The notes under the pieces were generated by a model. It was not told the DNA's origin. It made no database searches and worked only from the letters and a program-made list of their open reading frames with translations. From Ehretia macrophylla (taxonomy: Eukaryota; Streptophyta; Magnoliopsida; Boraginales; Ehretiaceae), in contig CM075767.1 in the NCBI GenBank assembly GCA_037974665.1, positions 16,880,840 through 16,944,839 of the forward strand: 64,000 nt of DNA, given 5' to 3'. The translations under genes were made by a program, and so were the position numbers. The number at the start of each line of letters is the position of its first letter. Position 1 is the first letter of the stretch. Below are positions 47,457 through 58,689 of the stretch, piece by piece.

Positions 47457-47975
47457 CCCATGATGTGAAAATAAGCGATAAGTATGTGTTTGAAGAAATG
47501 GGTGGGTTAAGGACAATTTAGATTTTAAGTAATTAGCAGCGAGAGTACCAGTTAGAGAAGAGAATGAATTATAACTTTTATTTTTTATCGTATGATTCTG
47601 ATCCAAGGTGAAGAACTGCTTTGACGCGTGGACTTGGCAATATAACATCCTGCACTTGAGCTTCCATTACGCGTATTTTTACAAAACCTGAATTTATTCA
47701 ACTCTTGCCAGCTCAGATAGAATCATAAACACCATGAAGCTCAATCACGTGCAAATTCTCAATCCTGCAGTTTGAAGATTAGAGCTTTTAAAACTTGAAT
47801 AAGCCACGGAAGCATATTAAACAAACCAAATCGGGTCAGTTTGCTTCGATTCTTTGGTCCTTCAAACGATTTGCATTTACATTTAATTCTAGCACAAAAG
47901 AATTATATGACCATTTGAAACATGAAAATTTATTGTGTGAATACTCTTAATAACTTAGCATTCTGATGAGGTGAC

Positions 47976-48040
47976 GCGGTGGGGTGCGGTGGGGTGGGGT
48001 GGGGTGGTAGGGTGGTGTGGGGGTGGCGGGTGGATGTTGG
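47976..48040 (+). repeat. GGGGT-rich minisatellite, copy C version
   Basis: Longer and differently arranged than 3365-3410 in copy A (units GGGGT, GCGGT, GGTAG, GGTGT). Confidence 0.7.
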
Positions 48041-48357
48041 GGACGATGATTACTGGTTCAATTTTTTATTTTTTATTTTTTGTTTTGTTTTGTGGAACAT
48101 AGATGGAAGAAAGAAAGAAAAAACAATTGTTTTGAGTTGAGAGCATTTTTGTCCAAAAAATATTTTACTTAAGTAAAAAAAATTAAAATTTCGCACTGTC
48201 GTTAAATATAACGGATTTTTTGACATAGAGGGGTGCTGTGCACCTTTGACAAATCACAAGGTAGTGTTCAAGGTTTTTTTAAACCATATGAGGGTGTTGT
48301 GCAATTCCGACAAATGATAGGAGGATTTGGTGCACTTCACTCTAAAATATGATGACT

Positions 48358-49917
48358 CATAATATATTTCATCTAATAGATGAGGGAATAAGTAGATGAG
48401 AGAATCTAAACGCACATCGGTGATAGACTGATGCATATGGGGAGGGGGTGTGCTAGTGATTTTCTTGTTCGGGTTTTGCTCTTTTTCTTAATAAATGGTC
48501 AAATTACAATATTGTCCTCGGGTAGAGGAGTCTGAGTATGCCTGTACATACCTTGACTTGAACACGATTCTGCCACTGAAGCTTGATTTTTTTTTTTGAT
48601 CAGTCACTGAAGCTTGATTCGATATACGGATATAGTTTAAAGTTTTGATACATTGACTTCACTTTCATAATATATTTCATCTAATAGATGAGAGAATAAG
48701 TAGATGAGAGAATCTAAACGCACATCGGTGATAGACAGATGCATATGGGGAGGGGGTGTGCTAGTGATTTTTTTGTTCGAGTTTTGCTCTTTTTCTTAAT
48801 AAATGATAAAATTACAATATTGTCCTTGGTTAGAGGAGTCTGAGTTTGCCTGTACATACCTTGACTTGAACACGGTTCTGCCACTGAAGCTTGATTTTTT
48901 TTTTTTGATCAGTCACTGAAGCTTGATTCGATATACGGATATAGTTTAAAGTTTTGATACATTGACTTCACTTTCATAATATATTTCATCTAATAGATGA
49001 GGGAATAAGTAGATGAGAGAATCTAAACGCACATCGGTGATAGACTGATGCATATGGGAAGGGGGTGTGCTAGTGATTTTTTTGTTCGGGTTTTGCTCTT
49101 TTTCTTAATAATTGATAAAATTACAATATTGTCCTCGGTTAGAGGAGTCTGAGTGTGCATGTACATACCTTGACTTGAACACGGTTCTGCCACTGAAGCT
49201 TGATTTATTTATTTATTTTTGATTAGTCACTGAAGCTTGATTCGATATACGGATATAGTTGAAAGTTTTGATACATTGACTTCACTTTCATAATATATTT
49301 CATCTAATAGATGAGGGAATAAGTAGATGAGAGAATCTAAATGCACATCGGTGATAGACTGATGCATATGGGGAGGGGGTGTGCTAGTGATTTTTTTGTT
49401 TGGGTTTTGCTCTTTTTCTTAATAAATGGTAAAATTACAATATTGTCCTCGGTTAGAGGAATCTGAGTGTGCCTGTACATACCTTGACTTGAACACGGTT
49501 CTGCCACTGAGGCTTGATTTTTTTTTTTTTTTTGATCAGTCACTGAAGCTTGATTCGATATACGGATATAGTTTAAAGTTTTGATACATTGACTTCACTT
49601 TCATAATATATTTAATCTAATAGATGAGGAAATAAGTAGATGAGAGAATTTAAACGCACATCGGTGATAGACTGAAGCATATGGGGAGGGGGTGTGCTAG
49701 TGATTTTTTTGTTCGGGTTTTGCTCTTTTTCTTAATAAATGGTAAAATTACAATATTGTCCTCGGTTAAAGGAGTCTGAGTGTGCCTGTACATACCTTGA
49801 CTTGAACACGGTTCTGACACTAAAGCTTGATTTTATTTATTTATTTTTTGATCAGTCACTGAAGCTTGATTCGATGTACGAATATAGTTTAAAGTTTTGA
49901 TACATTGACTTCACTTT
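48358..49917 (+). repeat. Tandem array, five units of 308-314 bp
   Basis: Units start with CATAATATATTTCATCTAAT (the fifth with one change) at 48358, 48666, 48975, 49289 and 49602, and are highly similar apart from variable T-runs. Each contains a short internal repeat (CACTGAAGCTTGATT twice). Copies A (about 7550) and B (about 31567) have one diverged unit. No coding capacity. Confidence 0.95.
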
Positions 49918-50422
49918 GCTTCATCCATGTTCACGTATCAAATGCATAGCTCCCAGCTTTTTAATTTCTATATTATAATAACAAATAAGTAGACTTTGTT
50001 TTGTAAATATAAAAAGTTTAGGTGTACAATTGTAAATGAAAACTTATACGTTAGTGAGAGATTAAATGATATTTTTGTGTAAACGCAATGTTATTTTGTT
50101 TAACTTTGTAATCTTGTGAAAAACACTTTTGCTCTTTAGCAAAAAAATTTCTATATTATATTTGTTTGACTATAAAAACTCGCAAATGGGTAGACATCAA
50201 ATTGCTCAAGTCTCTATTGCGCAAGGGAGGAGGCCATCTAGACTTTGCATGTTTGGGTAAGAAACATAAAAAGTTTCCAGAACGTAGAGCTCATGCACTT
50301 TGTATATGCAACAGCCGATCAAATTGACTTTTCGAAACCAGATTCTCTCAAGTCTTGTTGATACTATTGGGTTATTTTGCTGGCCTAGCTGTTGACGTGG
50401 ACTTGCCAAAGTCTTTCCAAGT

Positions 50423-50897
50423 TGTTAGAATATAATATTTGTCTCATATCAAAAAATTAAAAATTTTAAAACCACCTTATAAGATCTTGGGCCACTCCAC
50501 TTAGCACCAATTGGTTTTAAAATGGAACCCCATGATTCTTAACATGACATCAGAACTAGGCCCATAGTCTAGTCTCATTCATCTTCCACGTGTGACCCAT
50601 CTGTTCTCCTGTCTCGTCTCACTGACTTGTGTACCCCCATATCAGTTCTTGGTTCTCACTCTCGCTGACTCGTACCTCCCAATGTTAGCTCTTGGTTCTC
50701 AATTCTTACCGGGTCTATGCGTGTTCAATATTCTACGTGTGACCCCTCTTAAATCAGGTCCCACGTGAAGGAGAGTGTTAGAATATAACACTTGTCCCAT
50801 ATCGGAAAATCAGAAACTCTAAGACCACCTTATAAGATCTTGGGCCACTCCACTTGACACCAATTGGTTTTAAGATAAAACCTCATGATTTTTAACA
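50423..50897 (+). mobile_element. TRIM (miniature LTR retrotransposon), 475 bp
   Basis: Two 122-bp LTRs (50423-50544 and 50776-50897) start TGTTAGAATATAA and end TTAACA; both hold CACCTTATAAGATCTTGGGC. The 5-bp target duplication is CAAGT (50418-50422 and 50898-50902). A degenerate Met-tRNA-type primer site (TGACATCAGAAC) follows the first LTR and a purine tract (GTGAAGGAGAG) precedes the second. Copies A (8220-8224) and B (32353-32357) have the uninterrupted site. It encodes nothing and depends on other elements' proteins. Confidence 0.95.
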
Positions 50898-51537
50898 CAA
50901 GTGTAAGGCCTAAGAATAAGAAACAACTTTCCTCAAACAGTCAATGGCAAAGTGAGTAGAGTGCATGGATTAGAATATATGAGGTTCCATCCTTCTAGAG
51001 ATATTTGAAATTAGACTCATAATGGACCTGAGTTTAGGGTGGATTCAGTCTGTTCTATCCAAGAAGTGTTTCTTGTTGCAAAAAAGACAAACACTTTTTA
51101 TTAAGTTATCAGTTTATTTAAAAATTTAAATTATTAGAAAGGAATATTTTTTTATTGTTTTAAACACGTCCATGTATGTGCAGGTGAAATTCGTTTTTAA
51201 CATTCTGCATGTATAGTTTTAATTTTGCCATTTACTGAGATAATAGACAAGTTTTGGGACTTTGACCAAATTAGAGTGATAATAGATAAGTGATCCTATT
51301 TAGGAAAACACCTATAATGCCAGAAGAAGGATTAAGTTCATACAAGGTTGAAGAAAGATTCCTAGAGCCTGGAGAAAAGTGAAATATCAATATTCATTGT
51401 AGAATAGACGTGACATTACAAGTGACCTGGAAATTTACTAGTCTTTAGTAGTTGAAATCATCTGTAAATACCTTTTCTTTTGGTAAGAAGGAAACTTTAA
51501 GTCAAATCTATAACACCAGCAATTTAGGGAATGTCTC

Positions 51538-54500
51538 TGTGAGGCCCGACCTCGATTTGCGTGCAATATCTCATTTCGTGTGCCCTAACCTAGATTTGCG
51601 TGCCTTGACCTAGGTTTAAGAATCGTGTTTCATTTTGTGTGCCTTGCATTGAACTACGTGCATACATTTAGGGTTGCGTGCATTTACTTGAGAAACGTGC
51701 ATTCGTCTCGTAGTTCGTGCCCTATCTCGTAATGCGTGCCCTAAACCTAGGAAAGCGTGCTCGCACACTAATCGAGAAAGATCATTAATTAATCCTACAA
51801 ACTCCACTAACTAATATTAAATTGCTAATTCAACTCGCTAGAAGACGAAATTGCACCAAAAGCTAAGCATTCTTTATTCTTTATTCTTTATTCTTTGCAT
51901 ATCCCAAACACACAATAAAATAAGCCTTGAACAAACAAAAAAATTCAGATTTAAACACATCCTTGGGCGACCACATGGAGCCTTGTGCATGCACTTTAAT
52001 TTCAAAATCTACACCTAGACATTCTATGACACTGTAACGCCCCGATCCCTCACGAGACCGGGACTCCTATTTATCATGCTATTCTCACCCAATTCCAAAC
52101 CCCGGGCACAAAATTTTAGGGAAAAAACGGACGGAGTCTCTCCTGTTTATAGGACAATACTGTTACCTGCAAATAGCCACTCAAGACTTTTGAACTATAA
52201 CAACAACTTATCTACTAATGTCTCCAAAGCTAAAACACAATCACAAGGCCATCCGAGCCTTGGAGCAACAACATTCTACTAAAGCACACAAGCATGCGAG
52301 ATAAGTTGGTTTTAGTCATAAGTAATTAAATACAATGAAATTCTAAGTTTCATATGAAGATTAACTAACACTCCAAGCATGCAAGGGAAATTAAAGTCTA
52401 GAATTCATTATTACAATCCAACAACTTTCTTTAACATCCTAGTACACATCTACTAAACATATATATACAAGACTCCAAAGCCTCAAAATACATTTTTAAC
52501 AAGAACTCCACGCAAGAAGCACATAAAATCCACCTCAGCACACAAAGTCACGGATTCTGATCTACGTAAACTTCCTCTTCTTCTATCAGCTGAGGATTCA
52601 CCTCAGCTTCACCTGAAACATATTAAATGAGGAATGAGCAACAAAGTTGCCCAGCGAGGGAGGTGATGCAGCATGCCAACGTGCAATATGATATGCAACA
52701 CAAGAAAACATATATAAGCCACGTAAACCAACAAGACAATAAGCCAAGCAATTAATCACTTTAAAAAGGATACGGTTCCACTTCCAAGTCTTCATCCACG
52801 AGCCGCGATCCACGAGTATCACGAATATGCCGGCAAACCCCAAACACCACAATTGGGATACTCCGGATGTATCCCGATCCTACGACCCTTTCTCCCGAGG
52901 TAGGTCCATGCCCAGCAGGTGAACCACGCCTCTGGGGTAGTGGAGTATGCCTCAGCGAGAAGGGAATAGGCACCATGGTAGTCGAGGGAGCACGGCAAGC
53001 CCGATGCCGCCCGTGTTTTTCGACGCTACCATGTCCGATTTAGGTTGCGCAACCCAATACAAGTCACAAACAATCAATATAACACATAACACGTAAGAGG
53101 GACGACAAAGTAGGCCGCCCTCGCATATATGCACGATAAAAGTTCATATAAGCACGATATTAACTTTAAGATACCAAAAGTAACAATCAACACAACTAAC
53201 TCCAATAATCTACTCAAATAACTTAAATACATCTTAAATAATCAATGCAAGGTATTACTAACACACAACAAGTTCCAAATGCAACTAAAATGGCTAAAAC
53301 TACATTTCCCCTTTCTTTAACCGAGCTTTCTTTCTCCTAAGCATGGTTCGAGATTCTCAATCCTACCCTAGTCTTTCTATATTCCTAATTAAGCTTAAAG
53401 GTACCCTTTAAAGTCATAAAAACTCATTTTTGAAGCAAAAGTTCGGGAAGGCCCCGAACGGGTTTGAACTATAGCCATACTAACCGAACCCCAATTTCGC
53501 GAAACGAAAGCACCAAAGGTGCTTCCTTAACTCAAGGATACCCAAATCGATGCCCAAATTTGCCCGGATTGCCTAACGTGCAAAACCCCCTTTTTAAAGT
53601 AAGCTATTTATGCACTAAAGTTCAAATTCGAGTGATTCAACCTAACGTGGCTTTTCAATTACCTTCCTTAGGGTCTAGAGCACCTAAATGAGGCATCAAT
53701 TCAAGCCAATTAACAAATTATATAATATAAAAAACCCTAAATTTTCGGATTTTTACTATTCACTGGACTATTCATCACCTCTTTGATCAATTTCAAGTTT
53801 CAACCATTAACTTTGCTATCAAACCTCAAAAGTTAACTCTATAGGCATCAAATAACTCATAGAAAGCATTCATAACAAGCTTTATAGCTAATATCAACAA
53901 ATCAATAAAATTCAATATATGCACATAAACTTTAAAAACAAATAAATGCATCTCCCTCACAATTTTGAAGATGTAGAAGCTTTGTTGAAGGTCCTAAGTT
54001 GCTCCAAAATCCTCTCAAGATCAATCTAGGAGCTCAAGTGCATGGATGTTGAAGCAAAATTCTCTCCTTTCCTCTCTTGAAGTGGACGGCCAAATGGGAG
54101 GGACATGGAGGGAATTTTTGCAATTGTTTTGAGAGCTAATATGTTATGTGGCTTTTAATTGATGAGTTAGTTGTTTTATGTGATGTATATAATTAATTTC
54201 CTAAGCTTATTAATCTCAAAAACTTAATCAAACTAGGCCAAAATGCAATTTCAATTATTCTTAGTTGCAAATGTTACTATTCTTACGTAACACTATTCAA
54301 AGCTCACGGAAAATATTTTTCAAACGCATACTCCTAAGCTCGAAAGTTCAAAACGAAAATTCCTTGGTTCCTTTTAAATGTCGAGTGACCTAGGAAAAAT
54401 TTAAAATCAAGCTTTCGAAACAGTCGAAAATATTATGAATAGTAACCTACAATAAAAACAATTAAACAAGAAAAATGATGCACGTAGAAATGCGCACATA

Positions 54501-57356
54501 AGTATGCAACGATTATAATAAATTCTATGGTGAAATTCTCGGGTGTCACAGACACAATCATAAAAAAATTGGCTCAAAACTCTACCCAAGACTCCACCAT
54601 TCTCGACCATTCTCTTGCCATGCTAGGTGATTCAAAATTATGCTTCTTGAAGACACAAATTCGGAATTCTAAAGGCCCAAGGCCGACACAAGCATCAACC
54701 TAGCAAGCTTTTCATTTTTTTTCTTTCATTCTTTCATTCTTTCTCACATTTTCCTCTCACTATCTCATTCTTCTCTCTCTCTCTCGGCCCTAGCTGAAAT
54801 TTTACTCTCCTTAGCTTAAGTTCATCACTCAATGGTTCATCAAGACATGCAAGACCCTTAGGAGCATGACCAAGCAAAGCTAGGAGCAAAGAAACTCACA
54901 TGCAAGCTTATTGAACCTTCATTTCGGCTTAGGTAAGTTTGTTAGCTTCCATTTCATTTTCTTCTTGTTCTAACCACATGCACCTACTAAGAACTTGGTT
55001 ACTAAGCTAGGAAATTAGAGAAATCTCAAGTGGTCTCTCGGCTAAGCAAGGAAAAGAGTCAATCTTGTGCTTCATCAAGAGTCTTGTGCATCTTCTTGTT
55101 GTTTTGCTAAGATGAGAGCTAAAACTTCTTGAAAAGCTTTTAAAAACCACATGCATGCCTTTGAATGTCTATTTTTACCTCTGTACTTGTGATATATGTG
55201 TGTTCATGAGCTTTATAAACATGCATGGCAAGATATTTGGCTAGAATGTGATGATAGATGAAATCGCGTATGGGACAGTCTTCTGTCTTGTTAGTGTGAG
55301 GTGATTTTTACCAGGTAAATGATGTTGAAAATGGGTGAAAATTGGTAGGTAACTAGTTTTGCCAGTTATGAGAATTTTTCATAGAAATTGGCCAAAGCTA
55401 ATTTTGATCCTAAGATCCTCAAAATGTCAAAATATCAAAATGTGTCAAAATCTGGAAAGTCTGGAAAAATGAAGCAGGTTTTGGCAGATTCACTGACCTT
55501 GTAGAACGAATCAGTTTTGACTTAGTAAATGATATCCAAAATGCATGAAATTTATTCTACTGCTAGATTTTTCAGTTCTGGACATTTTTGTCAGAAATGG
55601 ACTAAGGCTAAATCTGACCCTAAGGCCCTCAAAAACGACAAGTATTGAAATGTGTGCAAATCTGGACAGTTTTGCGTAGTCTCACGGTATTGGCTATAAC
55701 TCTTGAACCCGAACTCCAAATGATGCAAGGTTTGTTTCTGAATTTAGTTCACTCCTTAAGCTTTAATTTGACATCTTTTTCACAAGATTGTTTGCTTGTC
55801 TCAATGATTGTATGAAAACAGTCCATTGCAGTGAGGGTTTCACCTATTGATATGCTTAGAAAAATAATTGTAGCTTCTCTTGTTGTATTAAATGCTTGGG
55901 ATTGTGACAATTTGCTGTTGTGTGGACTGTTTTGAATACTTGAGGGTGTTTGAATTAATCAATACATGGCTTGAGTTTAATTACAAGATGACTTGGGACT
56001 TAATCACATGGGTAAGCACGAATTGAAACCCTAGTGACTAGGTAAACTCACTAAGTGTTGATCCTATGGATATCGTGTTTGATTATATAATTAGTAGGCT
56101 GCCCGTAGTTGCCCTCATAGCCCTAAACATGATTTTGATGATTACATGTTGATAAGTAGGCCTTTCTTGCACCCGGCCCCACGTAGATGTCGTTGCATGT
56201 TGAATAATCTTGTTATTTGATTACGTGAATTTCGAAGTGAATTATATGACTTGATTTACATGCGTTACATAGCTGCCCATTTAATATTCATATAGCTCCA
56301 TGTGCTTTATAAGTGAAATCACCTGTCATATCATGCCTCGCGTGTTTAACTGTCAATGCGCAATCTTATGACTGCTCGGAGGCAACCTACTTTGTTGTCC
56401 TCCAAATGTGATCTATTAAATATCATAAATGTGCATTGCATACAAGGTTGCAACCTTTCATTCTGGCGTGGTAACGTTCACGCACACAGGGCGGCATCGG
56501 GCTTGCCGATACAACCGTAACTACCATTGTCCAATTCTCTCTCTCGTTTGGGGGCTAGACTTTCTCGGAGAGTTGGGTCGTAGGATTTCGGGGTACATCC
56601 GGAGTACACCCATTTGGCGTGATAAGGGGATGATTTGAAGTCGGCCGCATCATCTCAGGTGAAGAAGACCAGGAACAGGTACCCGAGGACAACGTGCCTA
56701 ATGATGATTCCTTGGAATGATTGCTTGCCCTACGTGCCTTACTTGACTATGGCCATTTTGTGAATGATGTGTTGCTTGAAGACTATTTCATTTCTTATGT
56801 TGCTTGTTATTGTATTGTAAATGACCCCCGTTGTAATTTGGGATCTAATTTTGGCTTGTACTGATCCTAACTAGATAGACACTACTAGGGTCATTTTTGC
56901 TATCGCTATTGACTAGTATCTATCATAGGATTATGAAGTATCAGGTAAGGATTAAGTAAAATGAATCTATCCAATCTTAAGTAGGTACTCATTGATAAGC
57001 TCAGTTCAACAGGTACTTGTATAACAAGGATTAACAAACAAACGAGACATAGTTATCATGCTAGGCTGTTAATCAAACGAGACTTCGAGATAACTAGTAG
57101 ACGTTTCAATTGATGATAAATAGTAATATTAGTTGGAAACGAATTTGAGATTGAAAGTTTTAAGGCCTTTAGAAAATTAGGTCAAACTAAGGAGCTCAAT
57201 TACAGCCGTTATGCTGCCGATTTTTCCGGAGAATTTGTGGAGTTTAGGCTAAAACTTTAAGTGTTAAACTTTCATAAATAATTAAGTACGTGATATGACT
57301 TGCATGTTTAGATCACACCCTAGTCTAACCTTTATAGGTCGGGTTGGGGCGTGACA
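51538..57356 (+). repeat. Gypsy 5' LTR (~3.3 kb without its nested insert)
   Basis: Starts TGTGAGGCCCGAC and is inferred to end GGGGCGTGACA at 57356, just before the primer site. Removing the nested solo LTR and one target duplication (2523 bp) leaves ~3.3 kb. It holds an ATTCTTT repeat (about 51877-51897) and a CT-rich tract (54711-54786). A GC-rich block (56480-56610) contains GGGCGGCATCGGGCTTGCCG and ACATCCGGAGTA. Confidence 0.85.
52033..54550 (-). mobile_element. Solo LTR of a second Tekay-like family, inverted, 2518 bp
   Basis: Inserted in the Gypsy 5' LTR. On the minus strand it starts TGTGACACCCGAGAATTTC and ends CGGGGCGTTACA. The flanks carry the 5-bp duplication GACAC (52028-52032 and 54551-54555), and the uninterrupted version is visible in the 3' LTR near 62690. 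No internal region is left, so it is a solo LTR formed by recombination. It shares GC-rich blocks with the host LTR (52857-52893 and 52993-53012 on the minus strand). Confidence 0.9.
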
Positions 57357-57379
57357 CCTTAGAAGAATGGTATCAGAGC
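57357..57379 (+). other. Gypsy primer-binding site
   Basis: TGGTATCAGAGC (57368-57379) matches the 3' end of initiator Met-tRNA; it lies 11 bases after the inferred LTR end. Confidence 0.85.
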
Positions 57380-57623
57380 TTAGATTGCTTAAGCCGGGTT
57401 TAACTCTCGGACCATGGGTAGAAGCCCTAAGGTTATTAGGATGACTTGTTCATGTGTGGTAATATTAATTATGCCTTCTATGTTCTATGTGCTTATGTGA
57501 TTAACATGTCTTCACTGTTTCGAAAGTTGTATGTTCATGTGAAATTATATGTTGCATATCTTATGCGTTAAATTCTTGTTTGTCGTATTTAAATAAATTG
57601 TGCATCGTAATCTTTGCCTATAG

Positions 57624-58668
57624 ATGGCTGGCCCTAGTACTCGCACTACTAATAGGAGCAGTGAGCCCCAAGAGACCGGAAATGCTTATCAAACTAATCC
57701 CGGCATGGCTATTTTTTACATGATGGTGAATGCCATGGATCGCATATCCCGAGTGATGGAACGTCAAGATGCACGTGAAGCGAACAACAACAACAATAGG
57801 AATGATGGTAACCATAGGAGACATAGCAGAATGCGAGAGTTTCTTGACTTTCGCCCTTCCAAATTCCACGGGGAAACTGATGATGAAAAGGCAGAGGCTT
57901 GGCTGTCTGAGATCGAGAGAATTTTCAGACCACTTGACTATACTGATAAAGAAAAAGTGGAGTTCGCTGTGTTTCTGTTGCACGGGGATGCCGAGCATTG
58001 GTGGCACACTATAGAGGCACTGTGGGAAACTGATCATACACCTCACTTGTGGGGTAATTTTGTTAAGGCATTCAACGAGAAATACGTACCTGCAGTTTCC
58101 AGGTAGAGGCGAATTAAGGAATTCATGCACCTGAACCAGGGTAACATAATGGTGGCCCAGTACGAGGCTCGTTTTGACCGACTGTCCCGCTATGCTCAAT
58201 ACATGGTCAGTACCCCTGAGGCGAAGATGTGGAAATTTACGAATGGGTTGAGGCCAAAAATTCAGGACTAGTTGGCTTCGCATGACTTCAATACCTATTC
58301 TGCTCTCCTTGCTGCTGCTTCCCGAGTTGAGAAGAGAAAACTTGATAGAGCCGGTTCGAGCCAGCCGAACAAGAAACCATATTAGCCTCCAGGTCAACAG
58401 AGGAAATTTCAGAGCCAGAGTCGTAGTCAGGGCCAGAGCCAGAACAGACCAGTTAATAACCGTGGCCCGACTAAAGTACCATCAGCCTCTTTTACCCGCG
58501 GATCCACAGGTAGTTCATCTGCTACTTAGTCTATCAACTGGTCTTACTGTGACAAGAAGGGTCATACCGAGGCTCAGTGCTGGAAGAAGTCAGGACGATG
58601 TATGCAGTGTGGCAGTGATCAGCATCAGATCAAGGATTGCCCTAAATAGCAAGTAGGACAAAATCAAG
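57624..58668 (+). pseudogene. Gypsy gag with two zinc knuckles (broken)
   Basis: The ATG at 57624 starts a typical Gypsy Gag: MAGPSTRTT leader, then FLDFRPSKFHGETDDEKAE and AEHWWHTIE (retrotransposon gag domain). In-frame TAG stops at 58104, 58269, 58383, 58527 and 58647 break it. Of the two C-terminal zinc knuckles, the first (WSYCDKKGHTEAQC) has Trp where the first Cys should be; the second (CMQCGSDQHQIKDC) is intact. It would form the virus-like particle. Confidence 0.9.
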
Positions 58669-58689
58669 TTAAACCAGCTGGTAGAGGCA

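Larger units (their letters stand above)
41033..51537. repeat. Segmental duplication, copy C
   Basis: Aligns with copy A from 250 onward in the same orientation. Private insertions are a hAT (43643-47456), expansion of a ~310-bp unit to five copies (48358-49917), and a TRIM (50423-50897). It keeps the empty site of copy A's hAT (48201-48208). A Gypsy element inserted at 51538 ends the visible match. Confidence 0.85.

Noticed and set aside
48358-49917. CRISPR-like array
   Set aside because: Units of ~310 bp are contiguous tandem copies without spacers, in a plant nuclear context.
57618-58397. 259-codon open frame on the minus strand
   Set aside because: It is exactly antisense to the Gypsy gag, which has clear domain matches; the minus-strand protein has no recognisable motif.
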